Below, one piece after another: positions 7,442 to 16,397 of a DNA stretch of 64,000 nucleotides. Source of the stretch: UBA2966 sp965242505 (lineage in GTDB: Bacteria; Pseudomonadota; Alphaproteobacteria; UBA2966); the NCBI GenBank assembly GCA_965242505.1, contig OZ251449.1, forward strand, positions 1-64,000. Reading direction: 5' to 3'. A model generated the notes under the pieces. It was not told the origin of the DNA, made no database searches, and worked only from the letters and a program-made list of their open reading frames with translations. A program made the translations under genes and the position numbers. Position 1 is the first letter of the stretch; each line of letters begins with the position of its first letter.

Positions 7442-8899
7442 ATGAGCATGAATGGCCCAGACACCGGAGACACCCACCCGAATTTCGCCCGCGGCGGCGG
7501 CCAGGCCTACAGGGGCCACGAGAAGACCGGGGTCCTGCCCGAGGATCCCGAGCTGACGCATACCGATCCGGGAACGCCCATGGGCGATCTCATGCGCCGC
7601 TTCTGGCAGCCGGTGTGCCTGTCGGAGGAGCTGACCGACGTGCCCCGCGCGATCCGCATCCTGGGCGAGGACCTCGTGGCGTTCCGCGACAAGTCGGGGC
7701 GGGTCGGCGTGCTCCATCGGCACTGCGCCCATCGCGGCGCCTCGCTGGAGTACGGGATCATCCAGGAGACCGGCATCCGCTGCTGCTACCACGGCTTCCA
7801 CTGGGGCGTGGACGGGACCCTTCTCGACGCGCCCGGCGAGCCGGACGGCGGCGAGCGCATGTCGAGGATGGTCGGCCAGGGCGCCTATCCCGCGTTCGAG
7901 CGCTACGGCATGGTGTTCGCCTACATGGGCGACTACGACCGGATGCCGAAGTTCCCGGAGTGGGAGTTCTTCCACACCTACGACGACCTCGAGTTCGCCT
8001 CCTATTCCAACATCTACCCGTGCAACTGGTTGCAGGTGTTCGACAACATCCCCGACCAGATCCACACCTCGCAGCTCCACAGCCCGCACATGCGCGTGAT
8101 CGGCGATGACGACGATGGCAGCTATCCGACGACCGCCTTCAACCCGGTCTTCGCGCAGCTTCCGGTCATGGAGTACGCCTCGGTCCGCGGCGACACGGCG
8201 ATGGTCTTCAGCGCCGGGCGCCGCGTGGGCAGGGACCGGGTCTGGGTGCGCCTCAACGACGTCATCCTGCCCAACCTCACTCTCCATCCCCATACCGCCG
8301 AGGACGGCCGCGAGGCCCGCTACTTCCATCGCGTCTACATGGCGCGCTGGTACGTTCCCATCGACGACGAGAACAGCATCGTCTTCGGCCTCCGCATGTT
8401 CGGCGATTCGATCGACCCGTATGGCGCGGGCGACAAGTCCAGGTGCGGATACGACAGGACCGATTTCCTCGACGGGCAGACCGGCGCGCGGCCCCGCGAG
8501 GTGGCGCAACGCCAGCCCGGCGACTGGGACGTCGTGACCAGCCAGCGGCGGATCGCCCGGCACGCGATGGAGAACCCGACGAAGGAGGACGTCGGCGTCT
8601 ACATGAACCGCAAGAACCTGCGCATGGCCGTTCGCGGAGAGAACCCGCGCATGGCGCAGGACGCCGTTCACGCGCGCGCCAACGCCGGGCGGCGGGACTA
8701 CGTCTACACCAACAACACGATCCTCGACATCCCCATGCGGGAGGGCGACGACGACGCGCTCGTCCGCGAGGTCTGCAAGAAGGTGCTGGAGGTCGCGGTC
8801 GCGGGCGACGCCTACGAAGGCGCGGAGCGCGACGCCTTCATCCACGGCGCGCTGAGGGATTACGAGCGCTCCTTCGCCACGGCGGCGGCGGCGGAATAG
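7442..8899 (+). CDS. Rieske oxygenase, phthalate 4,5-dioxygenase-like oxygenase component
   Basis: A 485-residue Rieske oxygenase of the single-component-oxygenase (phthalate/vanillate) type. Rieske ligands are C95-A-H97 and C114-x2-H117 in HRHCAHRGA and RCCYHGF. The mononuclear iron site lies in NIPDQIHTSQLH. The C-terminal extension with VGVYMNRKNLRMA is shared with the paralogue at 53589-55028, so one is probably a diverged duplicate. Substrate is unknown. GGAGGAG precedes ATG 7442. No dedicated beta subunit follows, as expected for this group. Confidence 0.9.
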   Translation: MSMNGPDTGDTHPNFARGGGQAYRGHEKTGVLPEDPELTHTDPGTPMGDLMRRFWQPVCLSEELTDVPRAIRILGEDLVAFRDKSGRVGVLHRHCAHRGASLEYGIIQETGIRCCYHGFHWGVDGTLLDAPGEPDGGERMSRMVGQGAYPAFERYGMVFAYMGDYDRMPKFPEWEFFHTYDDLEFASYSNIYPCNWLQVFDNIPDQIHTSQLHSPHMRVIGDDDDGSYPTTAFNPVFAQLPVMEYASVRGDTAMVFSAGRRVGRDRVWVRLNDVILPNLTLHPHTAEDGREARYFHRVYMARWYVPIDDENSIVFGLRMFGDSIDPYGAGDKSRCGYDRTDFLDGQTGARPREVAQRQPGDWDVVTSQRRIARHAMENPTKEDVGVYMNRKNLRMAVRGENPRMAQDAVHARANAGRRDYVYTNNTILDIPMREGDDDALVREVCKKVLEVAVAGDAYEGAERDAFIHGALRDYERSFATAAAAE

Positions 8900-8957
8900 C
8901 GCCTCTCGCCGCGCCGCGGCCCGCCACCCCGCCGGGCACCGGCCCAAGGCGCCCAGC

Positions 8958-9332
8958 GGGCGGATCCGCACACCCCGCACACCCTCGGGGGGGGGGCGAG
9001 TCCGGCGCGGCGGTCCGCACAGTCCGCACACCCTCGGGGGGCGGGTCCGGCGCGACGATCCGCACACTCCGCACACCCTCCGGGGGCGAGTCCGGCGCGG
9101 CGACCCGCACAGTCCGCACACCCTCCGGGGGGCGAGTCCGTCGCGACGGTCCGCACGGCCCGCACACCCTCGGGGGGCGAGTCCGTCGCGGCGATCCGCA
9201 CAATCCGCACAACCCGCACACCCTTCGGGAGCGAGTCCGGCGTGGCGGTCCGCACACCCCGCACACCCTCGGGGGACGAGTCCGGCGCGGGGATCCGCAC
9301 AGTCCGCACACCCTCGGGGGGCGGGTCGGCGC
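8958..9332. repeat. Minisatellite: eight copies of a ~45-bp GC-rich unit
   Basis: Tandem units with accccctc-type starts at about 8981, 9030, 9075, 9120, 9166, 9220, 9265 and 9310. The period is 45-49 bp, with one 54-bp unit carrying an extra 9-bp half-step. The core is CCGCACACCCTCGGGGGGCG followed by AGTCCGGCGCGGCGATCCG. Because 45 is a multiple of three, long frames stay open on both strands, but the implied peptides are low-complexity and have no start context. The space from 8900 to 9509 holds no other recognisable gene. Confidence 0.9.
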
Positions 9333-9509
9333 ACGGAAAGCGATTGACCGACGAACGACGACGCAACGTTGACGTGCGGATAACAGTTGACGTGCGAATA
9401 ACGCTTCTCGTAGATTGAGCGAACTTGCTCCCCTCGGGACTTGCCTGCTCGGGATCTCCGCTCATTGATCGAGATCATCCCGAAACGGCCCCCGAGGGGT
9501 TATTCGTTC

Positions 9510-10166
9510 ATGGATCGCGCGATGGTTGACGAACCCACCGTCAAGCGCGCTATTGCATTCTTCGACGGGCAGAACCTCTATCGCCATGCGAAGGAGGCTT
9601 TCGGGCACCATCACCCCAACTATGACCCGAAGAAATTGTTCGGGGCGATCTGCGCATGTGAGGGTTGGGAGGGTCGCGGGGTCCGATTCTACACGGGCAC
9701 ACCGAACCGTCAGCATAGCGAGATGTGGCACGGCTACTGGGTCAACCGGCTTCTTGCCATGCGCCGCGCAGGTATAGTCGTCGAAAGCAGACGGGTTCGC
9801 TACCAACCATACGAGGTTGAACTACCCGATGGGTCTGTCGGAACGGAATATATCCCGCAGGAGAAGGGCATAGACCTACGCCTTGGCCTGGATGTCGTCA
9901 GGCTGGCTCGTACGAGCCAATTTGATATCGCGGTTATCTTCAGCCAGGATCAGGACTTGGCTGAGGTTGTCAAAGAGGTCAAGGACATTGCGCGCGACAC
10001 CGGCAGGTGGATCAGGGTCGTGTCCGCTTACCCCGTTAGCCCGGCGGCCACAGCCAAACGCGGCATCAACGGAGCGGAATGGTATCGGATGGACCAAGCA
10101 TTCTACAACGCATGTCTCGACGAGCGGGATTATCGCCCTCGACTGTGGCGGCGCCCCGCCTCATGA
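9510..10166 (+). CDS. NYN domain (LabA/DUF88-like) ribonuclease
   Basis: A 218-residue PIN-like protein of the NYN family, typically metal-dependent RNases. The first acidic motif is FFDGQNLY (D19, N22). A second cluster, GIDLRLGLDVV, and a third, FSQDQDL, complete the expected acidic site. ATG 9510 has GAGGGG 10 bases upstream; ATG 9522 is an alternative. Base composition is less GC-rich than the metabolic genes, and it opens an accessory region with toxin-antitoxin scraps. The cellular target is unknown; defence or RNA turnover are both possible. Confidence 0.8.
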   Translation: MDRAMVDEPTVKRAIAFFDGQNLYRHAKEAFGHHHPNYDPKKLFGAICACEGWEGRGVRFYTGTPNRQHSEMWHGYWVNRLLAMRRAGIVVESRRVRYQPYEVELPDGSVGTEYIPQEKGIDLRLGLDVVRLARTSQFDIAVIFSQDQDLAEVVKEVKDIARDTGRWIRVVSAYPVSPAATAKRGINGAEWYRMDQAFYNACLDERDYRPRLWRRPAS

Positions 10167-10342
10167 CGGAATTTGATGTGCCGACGCCGAAGGACGGAGT
10201 GACGCTGGGCGGGTGTGTCTGCTTGGTCCGGAACCGGGATATCGCTGGAAACCGCCGTGCGCCAAGGGCGCCACCGTCGTTGCGTCCGGCGGCGGGGATA
10301 TTTACGGTAGATTGTGCTCCGATTCTTCTACCGGAGGGGGAG

Positions 10343-10600
10343 ATGAGCCTTAATATCAAGAACGACGAGACCTGCCGACTGGCCGGAGAGCTGGCGCGGT
10401 TGACCGGTGAGACCATGACCGGCGCGATCACGGTCGCGCTGCGTGAGCGTCTGGAGCGCGAGAAGCGCCAGCGCGACGTGGATGCGCGCGTCGAGGAACT
10501 GGTCGCCATCGGGCGGCGTTGCGCCAAGCTTGTGGGGCCGGGGCCTTCGGCCATGGAACACGGCGATCTGCTCTATGACGAACGGGGTCTGCCGAAATGA
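10343..10600 (+). CDS. vapB: VapB-type antitoxin (Rv0623-like family)
   Basis: An 85-residue protein matching the VapB family whose N-terminus forms a ribbon-helix-helix-like DNA-binding and dimerisation region. MSLNIKNDETCRLAGELARL and TGETMTGAITVALRERL are characteristic. The ATG at 10343 has GGAGGGGG immediately upstream. The expected PIN-domain toxin VapC does not follow: the next overlapping frame encodes the tail of a different antitoxin. It is probably an orphan antitoxin. Confidence 0.8.
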   Translation: MSLNIKNDETCRLAGELARLTGETMTGAITVALRERLEREKRQRDVDARVEELVAIGRRCAKLVGPGPSAMEHGDLLYDERGLPK

Positions 10601-10788
10601 TCGCCGGCGGCTTTGAGGAGTCTGGCGAGGATGTGATCGTCGAGCGCGACGGCGCGCCAGTGGCCAGCCCCGTTTCCCCGGATGCGCCGGTTGGCGAAAC
10701 CGTCGCGTTGTTGCGGCGGGAACGGGCGCGACGGCCACAAGTCTCGGCTGTGGACGTCCGCGCCGCCAAGGAACAGGGCCGCGCCTGA
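10597..10788 (+). pseudogene. Antitoxin remnant (Phd/YefM-like C-terminal part)
   Basis: A 63-residue frame starting in an ATGA overlap with vapB. EDVIVERDGAPVA resembles the strand-turn of Phd/YefM antitoxins, whose N-terminal DNA-binding half is missing. The tail LLRRERARRPQVSAVDVRA is found again at 11852-11935, there followed by the first codons of a vapC-like gene. It is read as debris of a second toxin-antitoxin operon fused behind vapB. Translation is possible. Confidence 0.5.
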
Positions 10789-10849
10789 CGCCGACCGTGC
10801 CGGGCTTGGCCGGCGGCTTGTCCGCTCTGGACCGGGGCTTGCCGCGCCC

Positions 10850-11031
10850 AGCGCGCATTTCTCGTACCGGTGGAGGATTGAGGGTTTCGCGGCGTTGCGG
10901 GACTGCGGTCCACCCCCCTCCCGACCTCCCCCCCTGTCAGGGGGGAGGAGCGTCAACGGCTCTCTCCCGTCTCCTTGCAGGGGGAGGGTCGGGGTGGGGG
11001 TCGCCGCCAGGGGAGAGAAACGCGGGACAGC
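10850..11031. repeat. MITE-like palindromic element, copy 3
   Basis: The left end is CGCATTTCTCGTACCGGTGG, followed by the GGCGTTGCGGGACTGCGGTCC segment seen in other copies. Both palindromes follow (CCTCCCCCCCTGTCAGGGGGGAGG and CCTTGCAGGGGGAGGG). The right end GAGAGAAACGCGGGA is the inverted counterpart of the left terminus. It separates the vapB region from the convergent higA gene. Confidence 0.8.
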
Positions 11032-11033
11032 GT

Positions 11034-11381
11034 TCAGTCACTGACCTCGTTGCCTTCCACAGCCTGATGGAATGCCCGGCTTGGTTGCGCTCCGAGAGTC
11101 GGTATCCCGGAAACGTCCACGGCGCGTTCCGCGACCGCCAGATCGTACCGGCGTTGCAGGTTTACCCAGAAACCGGCTCCGTTGCCGAACAGTTTGCCGA
11201 AGCGAACTGCCATCTCGGCGGTGACGGGCTGCTTTTCGTTCAGGATGCCGTACAGCGTCTGCCGGGATATCCGCAGAGCGTCGGCAACGGCCGTCTTGCT
11301 GATGGCAAGGGCCGGCAGGATGTCTTCCCGGAGGATTTCCCCCGGATGCACCGGGTCTATGGAGGGATGCCTGTCGATCAT
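11034..11381 (-). CDS. higA: HigA antitoxin (XRE-type HTH)
   Basis: 115 residues. The start PVHPGEILREDILPALAIS is the hallmark of the HigA family, and the helix-turn-helix ADALRISRQTLYGILNEKQ follows. It neutralises HigB and normally represses the operon. Its ATG at 11381 overlaps the HigB stop in an ATGA arrangement, with toxin first, which is the usual hig order. Both genes look intact. Confidence 0.9.
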   Translation of the reverse strand: MIDRHPSIDPVHPGEILREDILPALAISKTAVADALRISRQTLYGILNEKQPVTAEMAVRFGKLFGNGAGFWVNLQRRYDLAVAERAVDVSGIPTLGAQPSRAFHQAVEGNEVSD

Positions 11382-11665
11382 CTGTGGTAATCCTCTATAT
11401 CTACATCGGCGGCGCCGTCCTCGTTCCATCCAAAGGTGACGCGAACGTTGGCCGTCAGGCGTACCGAATAACGGCCTCTCCGATCTCCCTTCAAGGGATG
11501 GAAATACGATCCGGGGTAGTTCATCCCTTCAGGTTCGTTGGCGGCTTCAAGGGCGGCAAGGATACGGCGCAGCTTCCGTATCCATCCCGCATTCAGACCC
11601 CTCGCTTGACCTTTCGTCCAATAGTTCCGGAGCGCCTTGTGCCGAATGCTCCCGATCATGCGCAC
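11378..11665 (-). CDS. higB: HigB toxin (RelE-like ribosome-dependent mRNA interferase)
   Basis: 95 residues, typical for the plasmid-maintenance/HigB family. The N-terminus IRHKALRNYW plus the central KLRRILAALEAANEPEGMNYPG and the C-terminal VRVTFGWNEDGAADVDIEDYH are family-typical; His near the C-terminus is commonly functional. It cleaves translated mRNA when free of HigA. Alternative ATG two codons downstream. Confidence 0.9.
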   Translation of the reverse strand: MRMIGSIRHKALRNYWTKGQARGLNAGWIRKLRRILAALEAANEPEGMNYPGSYFHPLKGDRRGRYSVRLTANVRVTFGWNEDGAADVDIEDYHR

Positions 11666-11851
11666 AGGGTCGCGGGTGATGGCGGGTTTGTCAAGCGTTG
11701 CCTTACAGGCGTCGGTATGCGGCGAATGTCGGTGTCATCGCATCGCATCGCGCAATGTTCACGCATCGCGGTCCGAGATCACGCTCAATCCATTTCGGCC
11801 CAACTATCGTCGTCGGCCGTCGGCCATGGCACAAGGGCGATGCCATGGCCT

Positions 11852-11973
11852 GCGTTGCTGCGGCGGGAACGGGCGCGACGGCCGCAAGTCTCGGCTGCGG
11901 ATGTCCGCGCCGTCAGGGAACAGGGTCGCGCCTGATGGCCATCGTTGTCGACGTGTCGGTCGCCGCAGCTTGA
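11852..11973 (+). pseudogene. Toxin-antitoxin scrap: antitoxin tail plus first codons of a vapC-like gene
   Basis: Bases 11852-11935 repeat the 3' end of the antitoxin remnant at 10705-10788 (LLRRERARRPQVSAADVRA). They are followed, in a TGATG overlap, by an ATG frame MAIVVDVSVAAA and a stop. MAIVVDVSVA is a typical PIN-domain VapC opening with its first acidic residue, cut off after 12 codons. The remaining bases of 11666-12021 hold no recognisable gene. Confidence 0.6.
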
Positions 11974-12021
11974 TGCTTCCCGGATGGGTAGGCCGGCACC
12001 GCCGAACGGGTGCTGGGAGAT

Positions 12022-14632
12022 CTACTCTGGCTCATCGTCGTCGACATACTCCGATGTTTTGGGATTCCATTTTTGAAACTGATATTCGTCACCGATCTGT
12101 TCGACAGCATCGAACGGTACCAGACCACCGACGCGACCATCGGTCCTATAACTATAGTAAAGTTTCTCATCATGACCGTCGAGAGATATGATCTGCGGCG
12201 CAATGATCTCAATGTCATGTAGAACGCCTTGACGACCACGCCTTGCAACGATGCTTCCAGGAGCCAGCACCAACAGCAGGCCATCGGTCGTCAGCTCGAC
12301 TCCGTCGTCCGCAAGGCTTGAGAAATCATCTGGGCTTGTGGACTCGAGTTGTTCGAACCAGTCGCGGAATCCAGATACGATTTGTTCTGGTGCCAGCGCA
12401 TCTTCATCCGACGATGAGTTCTCGTTGGAGCGTTCAAGTCGGGCGATCAGGAGATCGAGTTTATTGAATACAGGCTCCGTGAGTCGAAGGCTGCCATAGG
12501 TCGCATCATAGATGACGATCACGTCGCTCACGGAATGGCGCTGGCCGTTTCTGACCATCGAGATATTGGTAGCCGCACCTCCGATATCTTGCGGTGAAAT
12601 ACTGTACTCGCGAATCGTGAGATCACGCAGCGCATCCGCAAGCTGCCGCTTCCTATCATCTTTTCTCATCCACTGAGTCTCGATTTTGAGCGCGACACCG
12701 GTCGTTCTGAAATCGCGTGTCTTGGGAGACATGTGGGGATTGTCCTGACGCAAATCACGATAGGATTTTCTGTTACCACGTTCCCAATATCCTTCGACTC
12801 GTTCAGTGATTTGGAGTTGACACTCCGCGAGGAATCCACGGGGACCCTTGCGGAAATTATTGGCGACCCGACCGTCGCGATCGACACTCAGGTTCACGAA
12901 TGTCCTGATTATGTGTTGTGTGTTGATCGGTGTTTGCCATCGCGACACTCTGATCTTACGTTCCCAAGCTGCCCGCCACTCCTGAACTCTCCAGCGACGT
13001 CCCATGTGCATGTAGATGGCGCCTGGATAGGCTTCTCGAATGGCCTGTTGCAGGGTCAGCTCACCGATCCGTCCAAACGGCCCCGAGCCTTCGACTTGGA
13101 AGTTCTCCTCACCTATGTTGCGGAGCGGATAGTTGAGGTGTGGGTTGTCGCCACCGATTCCAGCAATGTGCGATTCCAGCAATGTGGTCAAACTCTCTCG
13201 GGCGTGCCTTTCCACCGCCGACCCTTGCGAAGTCGTATACATCTGAGAAATTGACAGGCCAGTCTATGTTACCCGGTGGAACTGACCGTCCTTTCACTCC
13301 CAGCATGTCGAGCTCGTCCGCCAAGCACTTCGCATGGGCAAAATGAACGAAACGGTTGTGAAGGTACAGATGGGACGGCTCGACCGAACCTCGGTAGTAG
13401 TCTTCAAGCGATGAACCGTAGCGTCGGAAGGCGTTGGGTTCGGCCACGACGGCGAATACACCGGGCGTGGACCTGCCAATACGCCCCAACCGTTGCCGGA
13501 ATGCCTTTCGCGACATTGGCAATTGAAGATTGAAGCCAACCGAGAAGTGTGGAATATCGATACCAAGCTCAAGGGCCGACGTGGTAACGACGCCGCGCAG
13601 GAGACCGGATCGCAGCGCTCCCTCGATCGCGGTGCGATCTTCGGCCTCGAAGCCACTCCGATACGGCATTACAAGATCGTTCTCGGTCTGCGCGGCGAGC
13701 CGTTCGACACCCTGTCGCGAATCAAGGAAGGTAATGAAGCCGCCCGAATCGGATTTATCGACAAGATTTCTCTGAAGGTCCGAAATTATGGTCTGCATTT
13801 TCTCCGGGTCACAGGCCAGATGCAGCAGCGAACGAGCATACTGGGGAGATCCATCCTGATCTTCATCGATTACGGAGAAGTCGAGGCCCGTCATCGCGTG
13901 TAGATGCTCGCCCGGATTTGAGATCGTAGCACTCGTAGAGACGACCGAGAAAGTACGATCTTCTCGCTTCTTTGCACGACAGATCCTCGCAGCAGCCTGT
14001 AGCCTCCGGAACAGAAAGGCGGCATTGCTACCGAACACGGCCTCGAAGACATGCGCTTCATCGATAATCAGGAGATCAAGCCCGGCGAGAAAACGCTTGA
14101 CTGCACGACTGGCCAAATTCCGCATGAGCCAAGCGTGACAGACGTCTGGCGTAGCAATGATGATCCGGGATTTTTCGAGTGCGGCCTCGCGTTCTGGCAT
14201 CAACACGTCGCCCGTGACACTCGCAACCCATTCTCGCGGCATGTCCGCCATTTCGAGAGCGTGACGCCAGCTCACATCCTGATCCGCCGCCAGTGCTTTC
14301 AGGGGGTAGAACACCAGTACTTTGGCTTCATCATCTTCCTGAAGTGTCTTGATGGCGGCAGCTTGGAACATGAGAGACTTACCGGATGCGGTTGCCGTCG
14401 AAAGCACCACGTTGTTTTGTGCCGCAAACGCTTCAAGGGCGAGCGCTTGGTGCCGCCAGAGATTTCCCTTCAGGTTGTCGTCCGATAGCAGCCAGTTGCT
14501 AACCGGTCCTGTTCTGTAAGCGTCAGGAATCGGCATCGTCCTTTCTTCGCGTGACGGAAGCTCAAGCCGTTCGATGACGGTGAGTTTCTCGTTATCTACC
14601 TCCTTCTCAAACACGTCCCGCATGTAAGGCAT
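12022..14632 (-). pseudogene. DEAD/DEAH helicase with MrfA-like C-terminal domain, split by a 16-bp tandem duplication
   Basis: Two overlapping frames, 14632-13109 and 13242-12022, encode the two halves of one SF2 helicase. The first has motif I TATASGKS, motif II DEAH, SATISNP and RQRLGRIGRS. The second carries the C-terminal module of MrfA/Lhr-like helicases (HMGRRWRVQEW, DIGGAATNIS, YDATYGSLRLTEP). The perfect 16-bp unit at 13155-13170 is repeated at 13171-13186. Removing one copy joins the frames as FDHIAGIGGDNPHLNYPLRN and gives 2595 bp, or 864 residues. ATG 14632 has AGGAGGGGG upstream. As sequenced, the full-length protein cannot be made without frameshifting. GC is lower than that of the metabolic genes. 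Confidence 0.85.
13155..13186. repeat. Perfect 16-bp tandem duplication inside the helicase gene
   Basis: CGATTCCAGCAATGTG occurs twice head to tail. Sixteen is 1 modulo 3, so the duplication alone shifts the reading frame of the helicase. Slippage could add or delete a unit and restore the frame. Confidence 0.95.
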
Positions 14633-14809
14633 TACTTCCCCCTCCTGATCCGTTACCTATGCTTCTATACCCATGGGCGCGTTCATGTCAAGCCTTTGTC
14701 CTGCTTCCGGCCACATGCTCGCCGGGGGGGCTTGCCGCGCCCGCCCGCGGGTGGCATGAGTTGGGATCGTCGTGTCCGTTCCAACGCCAACGAAACGAGG
14801 TCATCCGCC

Positions 14810-15511
14810 ATGGTTCCCACCTACAAGCACGCCCTGATCGTCGGGGCCGGCCCCGGTCTCTCCGCCTCCCTCGCCCGTCTGCTGTCGTCGAAGGGCATGG
14901 TGGTGTCGCTCGCCGCCCGGAGCATCGACGACCTCTCCGGCCTCTGCTCCGAAACCGGCGCCACGGCCCATGCCTGCGACGCGACCTCCCCGGAGGACGT
15001 GGACGCGCTGTTCGGGGCGCTGGAAGGGAACGACCCCGACGTCGTGGTCTACAACCCGAGCGCCCGCGTGCGCGGCCCCTTCGTCGAGATCGACCGCGAG
15101 ACCACGAAGAACGCCATCCTCGTCACCGCCTACGGCGGGTTCCTGATCGCCCAGGCGGCCGCGCGGCGCATGGCGCCCAACGGCCACGGCGCCATCCTGT
15201 TCACGGCGGCGTCGGCCAGCGTCAAGGGTTACGTACAGTCCGCCTCGTTCGCCATGGGCAAGTTCGCCCTGCGCGGTCTCGCCCAGAGCATGGCGCGGGA
15301 GCTCCACCCCCAGGGCGTCCATGTCGGGCATTTCATCATCGACGGCGGCATCCGCAGCTCGCTCCGGCCCGAGCGGATGGACCCGCCCGACAACCCGGAC
15401 AGCATGTTGGACCCGGACGCCATCGCCCGGAGCTACCTGCATTTCCTCGAGCAGGACCGCAGCGCCTGGGCCTGGGAGATCGAACTCCGCCCCTGGGTCG
15501 AGAATTTCTGA
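14810..15511 (+). CDS. Atypical short-chain dehydrogenase/reductase
   Basis: 233 residues with a Rossmann start, ALIVGAGPGLSASLARLL, as in classical SDRs (GxxxGxG form). At the active-site position the usual Y-x3-K is F-A-M-G-K within SFAMGKFALRGLAQSM, so the catalytic Tyr is Phe; this FAMGKFA variant recurs in a subgroup of SDR-like proteins, so it need not mean a dead gene. ATG 14810 is preferred (GAGG upstream, homology starts here). It stands alone between the broken helicase and remnants. Confidence 0.8.
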   Translation: MVPTYKHALIVGAGPGLSASLARLLSSKGMVVSLAARSIDDLSGLCSETGATAHACDATSPEDVDALFGALEGNDPDVVVYNPSARVRGPFVEIDRETTKNAILVTAYGGFLIAQAAARRMAPNGHGAILFTAASASVKGYVQSASFAMGKFALRGLAQSMARELHPQGVHVGHFIIDGGIRSSLRPERMDPPDNPDSMLDPDAIARSYLHFLEQDRSAWAWEIELRPWVENF

Positions 15512-15779
15512 CGCCGGCCTGCTCGGCCTTGCAGAACGCGCCGGCGGCGCGGTCGCCCTCCGCCTGTCGGCCGAGACCGTCGCCACCCATCCCCGCTTCG
15601 CCGGCTTCGACGACGAGGGCGAGTGGGCCGAGCGCGGCTCCCGCCATCGCCCGATGTGGATCGAGGAGGACGGCAAGTCCTGGCTCGTCGTCGCCAAGCG
15701 CGCGGCGGGCGGCGGGGTCTACCTATTGTCGTACCGGAGGGCGAATGGCCGCGAGGTCAAGAAGTGGAGGAATGGGTGA
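15510..15779 (+). pseudogene. Gene remnant, unrecognised
   Basis: An open stretch of about 89 codons in the frame that continues past the SDR stop, with coding-like GC3 and sensible composition (for example SAETVATHPRFAGFDDEGEW, SWLVVAKRAAGGGVYLLSYR), ending at TGA 15777-15779. There is no plausible start codon or Shine-Dalgarno after 15511, so it looks like the 3' end of a lost gene. I do not recognise the family. Confidence 0.35.
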
Positions 15780-15839
15780 TTGGAACCCGGGGGGCCGCAA
15801 ACTCCCCGCCGAACATGCGTCGGGCTGGACGTAAGGCGA

Positions 15840-15982
15840 ATGCCTGACTCGGGTTCCGACGACACCATAGAGGGAGGAGACGCCAATGGACAAGTGGCAA
15901 TCGTTCGAGGGGTAGGGGGAAGAGTGAAGCGGAGCCCGGGGGGCCGCAAGCTCCCCGTTGGGCATACGCCAGGCGTTCACGA
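15840..15982 (+). repeat. Repeat with strong SD and nine-codon frame, copy A
   Basis: About 143 bp nearly identical to 17285-17426. It contains GAGGGAGGAG, then ATG 15886 and a nine-codon frame (M-D-K-W-Q-S-F-E-G) ending TAG at 15915, then a GC hairpin GGGGGGCCGCAAGCTCCCC. A diverged copy of the hairpin (GGGGGGCCGCAAACTCCCC) sits just upstream near 15788. Function is unknown; it could be a duplicated gene start or a leader peptide. Confidence 0.75.
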
Positions 15983-16139
15983 CCCCGCCGAGTTCCTCCT
16001 TCTCTTGGGCAACGCCTACTGGCCCATCCTCAGAGAGCCGCTTCGCTCGACCCTGCCGCCGATTTTCGACGGTGTGGAGGTCCCTGAGGGCGAACGCGGG
16101 GAGGATCTGTACGACGAGAACGGCGATTTGATGGTGTGA
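15983..16139 (+). pseudogene. Possible gene remnant
   Basis: An open frame downstream of repeat copy A. It encodes AEFLLLLGNAYWPILREPL and then an acidic tail ending GEDLYDENGDLMV, stop 16137-16139. The stretch is protein-like, but its upstream part is the repeat itself, so the true N-terminus appears lost. No family recognised. Confidence 0.3.
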
Positions 16140-16202
16140 CCCGAAAGCCGCGATTTACAACCTGTCAATCGCTGGACACGACTTTCGTCCATCTACAGCC
16201 GG

Positions 16203-16345
16203 GCTCGCCCCCCCTCCCGGCCTCCCCCCTGTCAGGGGGGAGGAGTGTAAATGGCCTCTCCCGGCTTCCCCCGTCAGGAGGGATCAGGGAGAGAAGCAAT
16301 TTTCTCCCTTCCCCTTGCAGGGGGAGGGTTGGGTGGGGGTGTGTC
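16203..16345. repeat. Palindromic element cores, copy 4
   Basis: CCTCCCCCCTGTCAGGGGGGAGG palindrome near 16222-16245 and CCCTTCCCCTTGCAGGGGGAGGG near 16307-16329, with the GGTTGGGTGGGGGT tail. Termini are not conserved. The interval 16140-16397 has no other feature. Confidence 0.75.
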
Positions 16346-16397
16346 GGGTTCGTTCGGAGGGTCGGGGCGGCAGGTCGATAATCGGCCGCCGCGCGGT

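Noticed and set aside
8958..9332. CRISPR array
   Set aside because: The 45-bp units abut directly with no unique spacers, are not palindromic repeats of 28-37 bp, and no cas gene is near.
6596..9478. A 960-codon open frame on the minus strand extending the flavin-reductase gene upstream
   Set aside because: The part above 7309 is antisense to the Rieske gene and runs through the minisatellite; the homology, start codon and ribosome site all point to ATG 7309.
12022..14632. Two separate adjacent genes (helicase plus companion protein)
   Set aside because: Deleting one copy of the 16-bp duplication fuses them into a normal MrfA/Lhr-like helicase, so the split is mutational.
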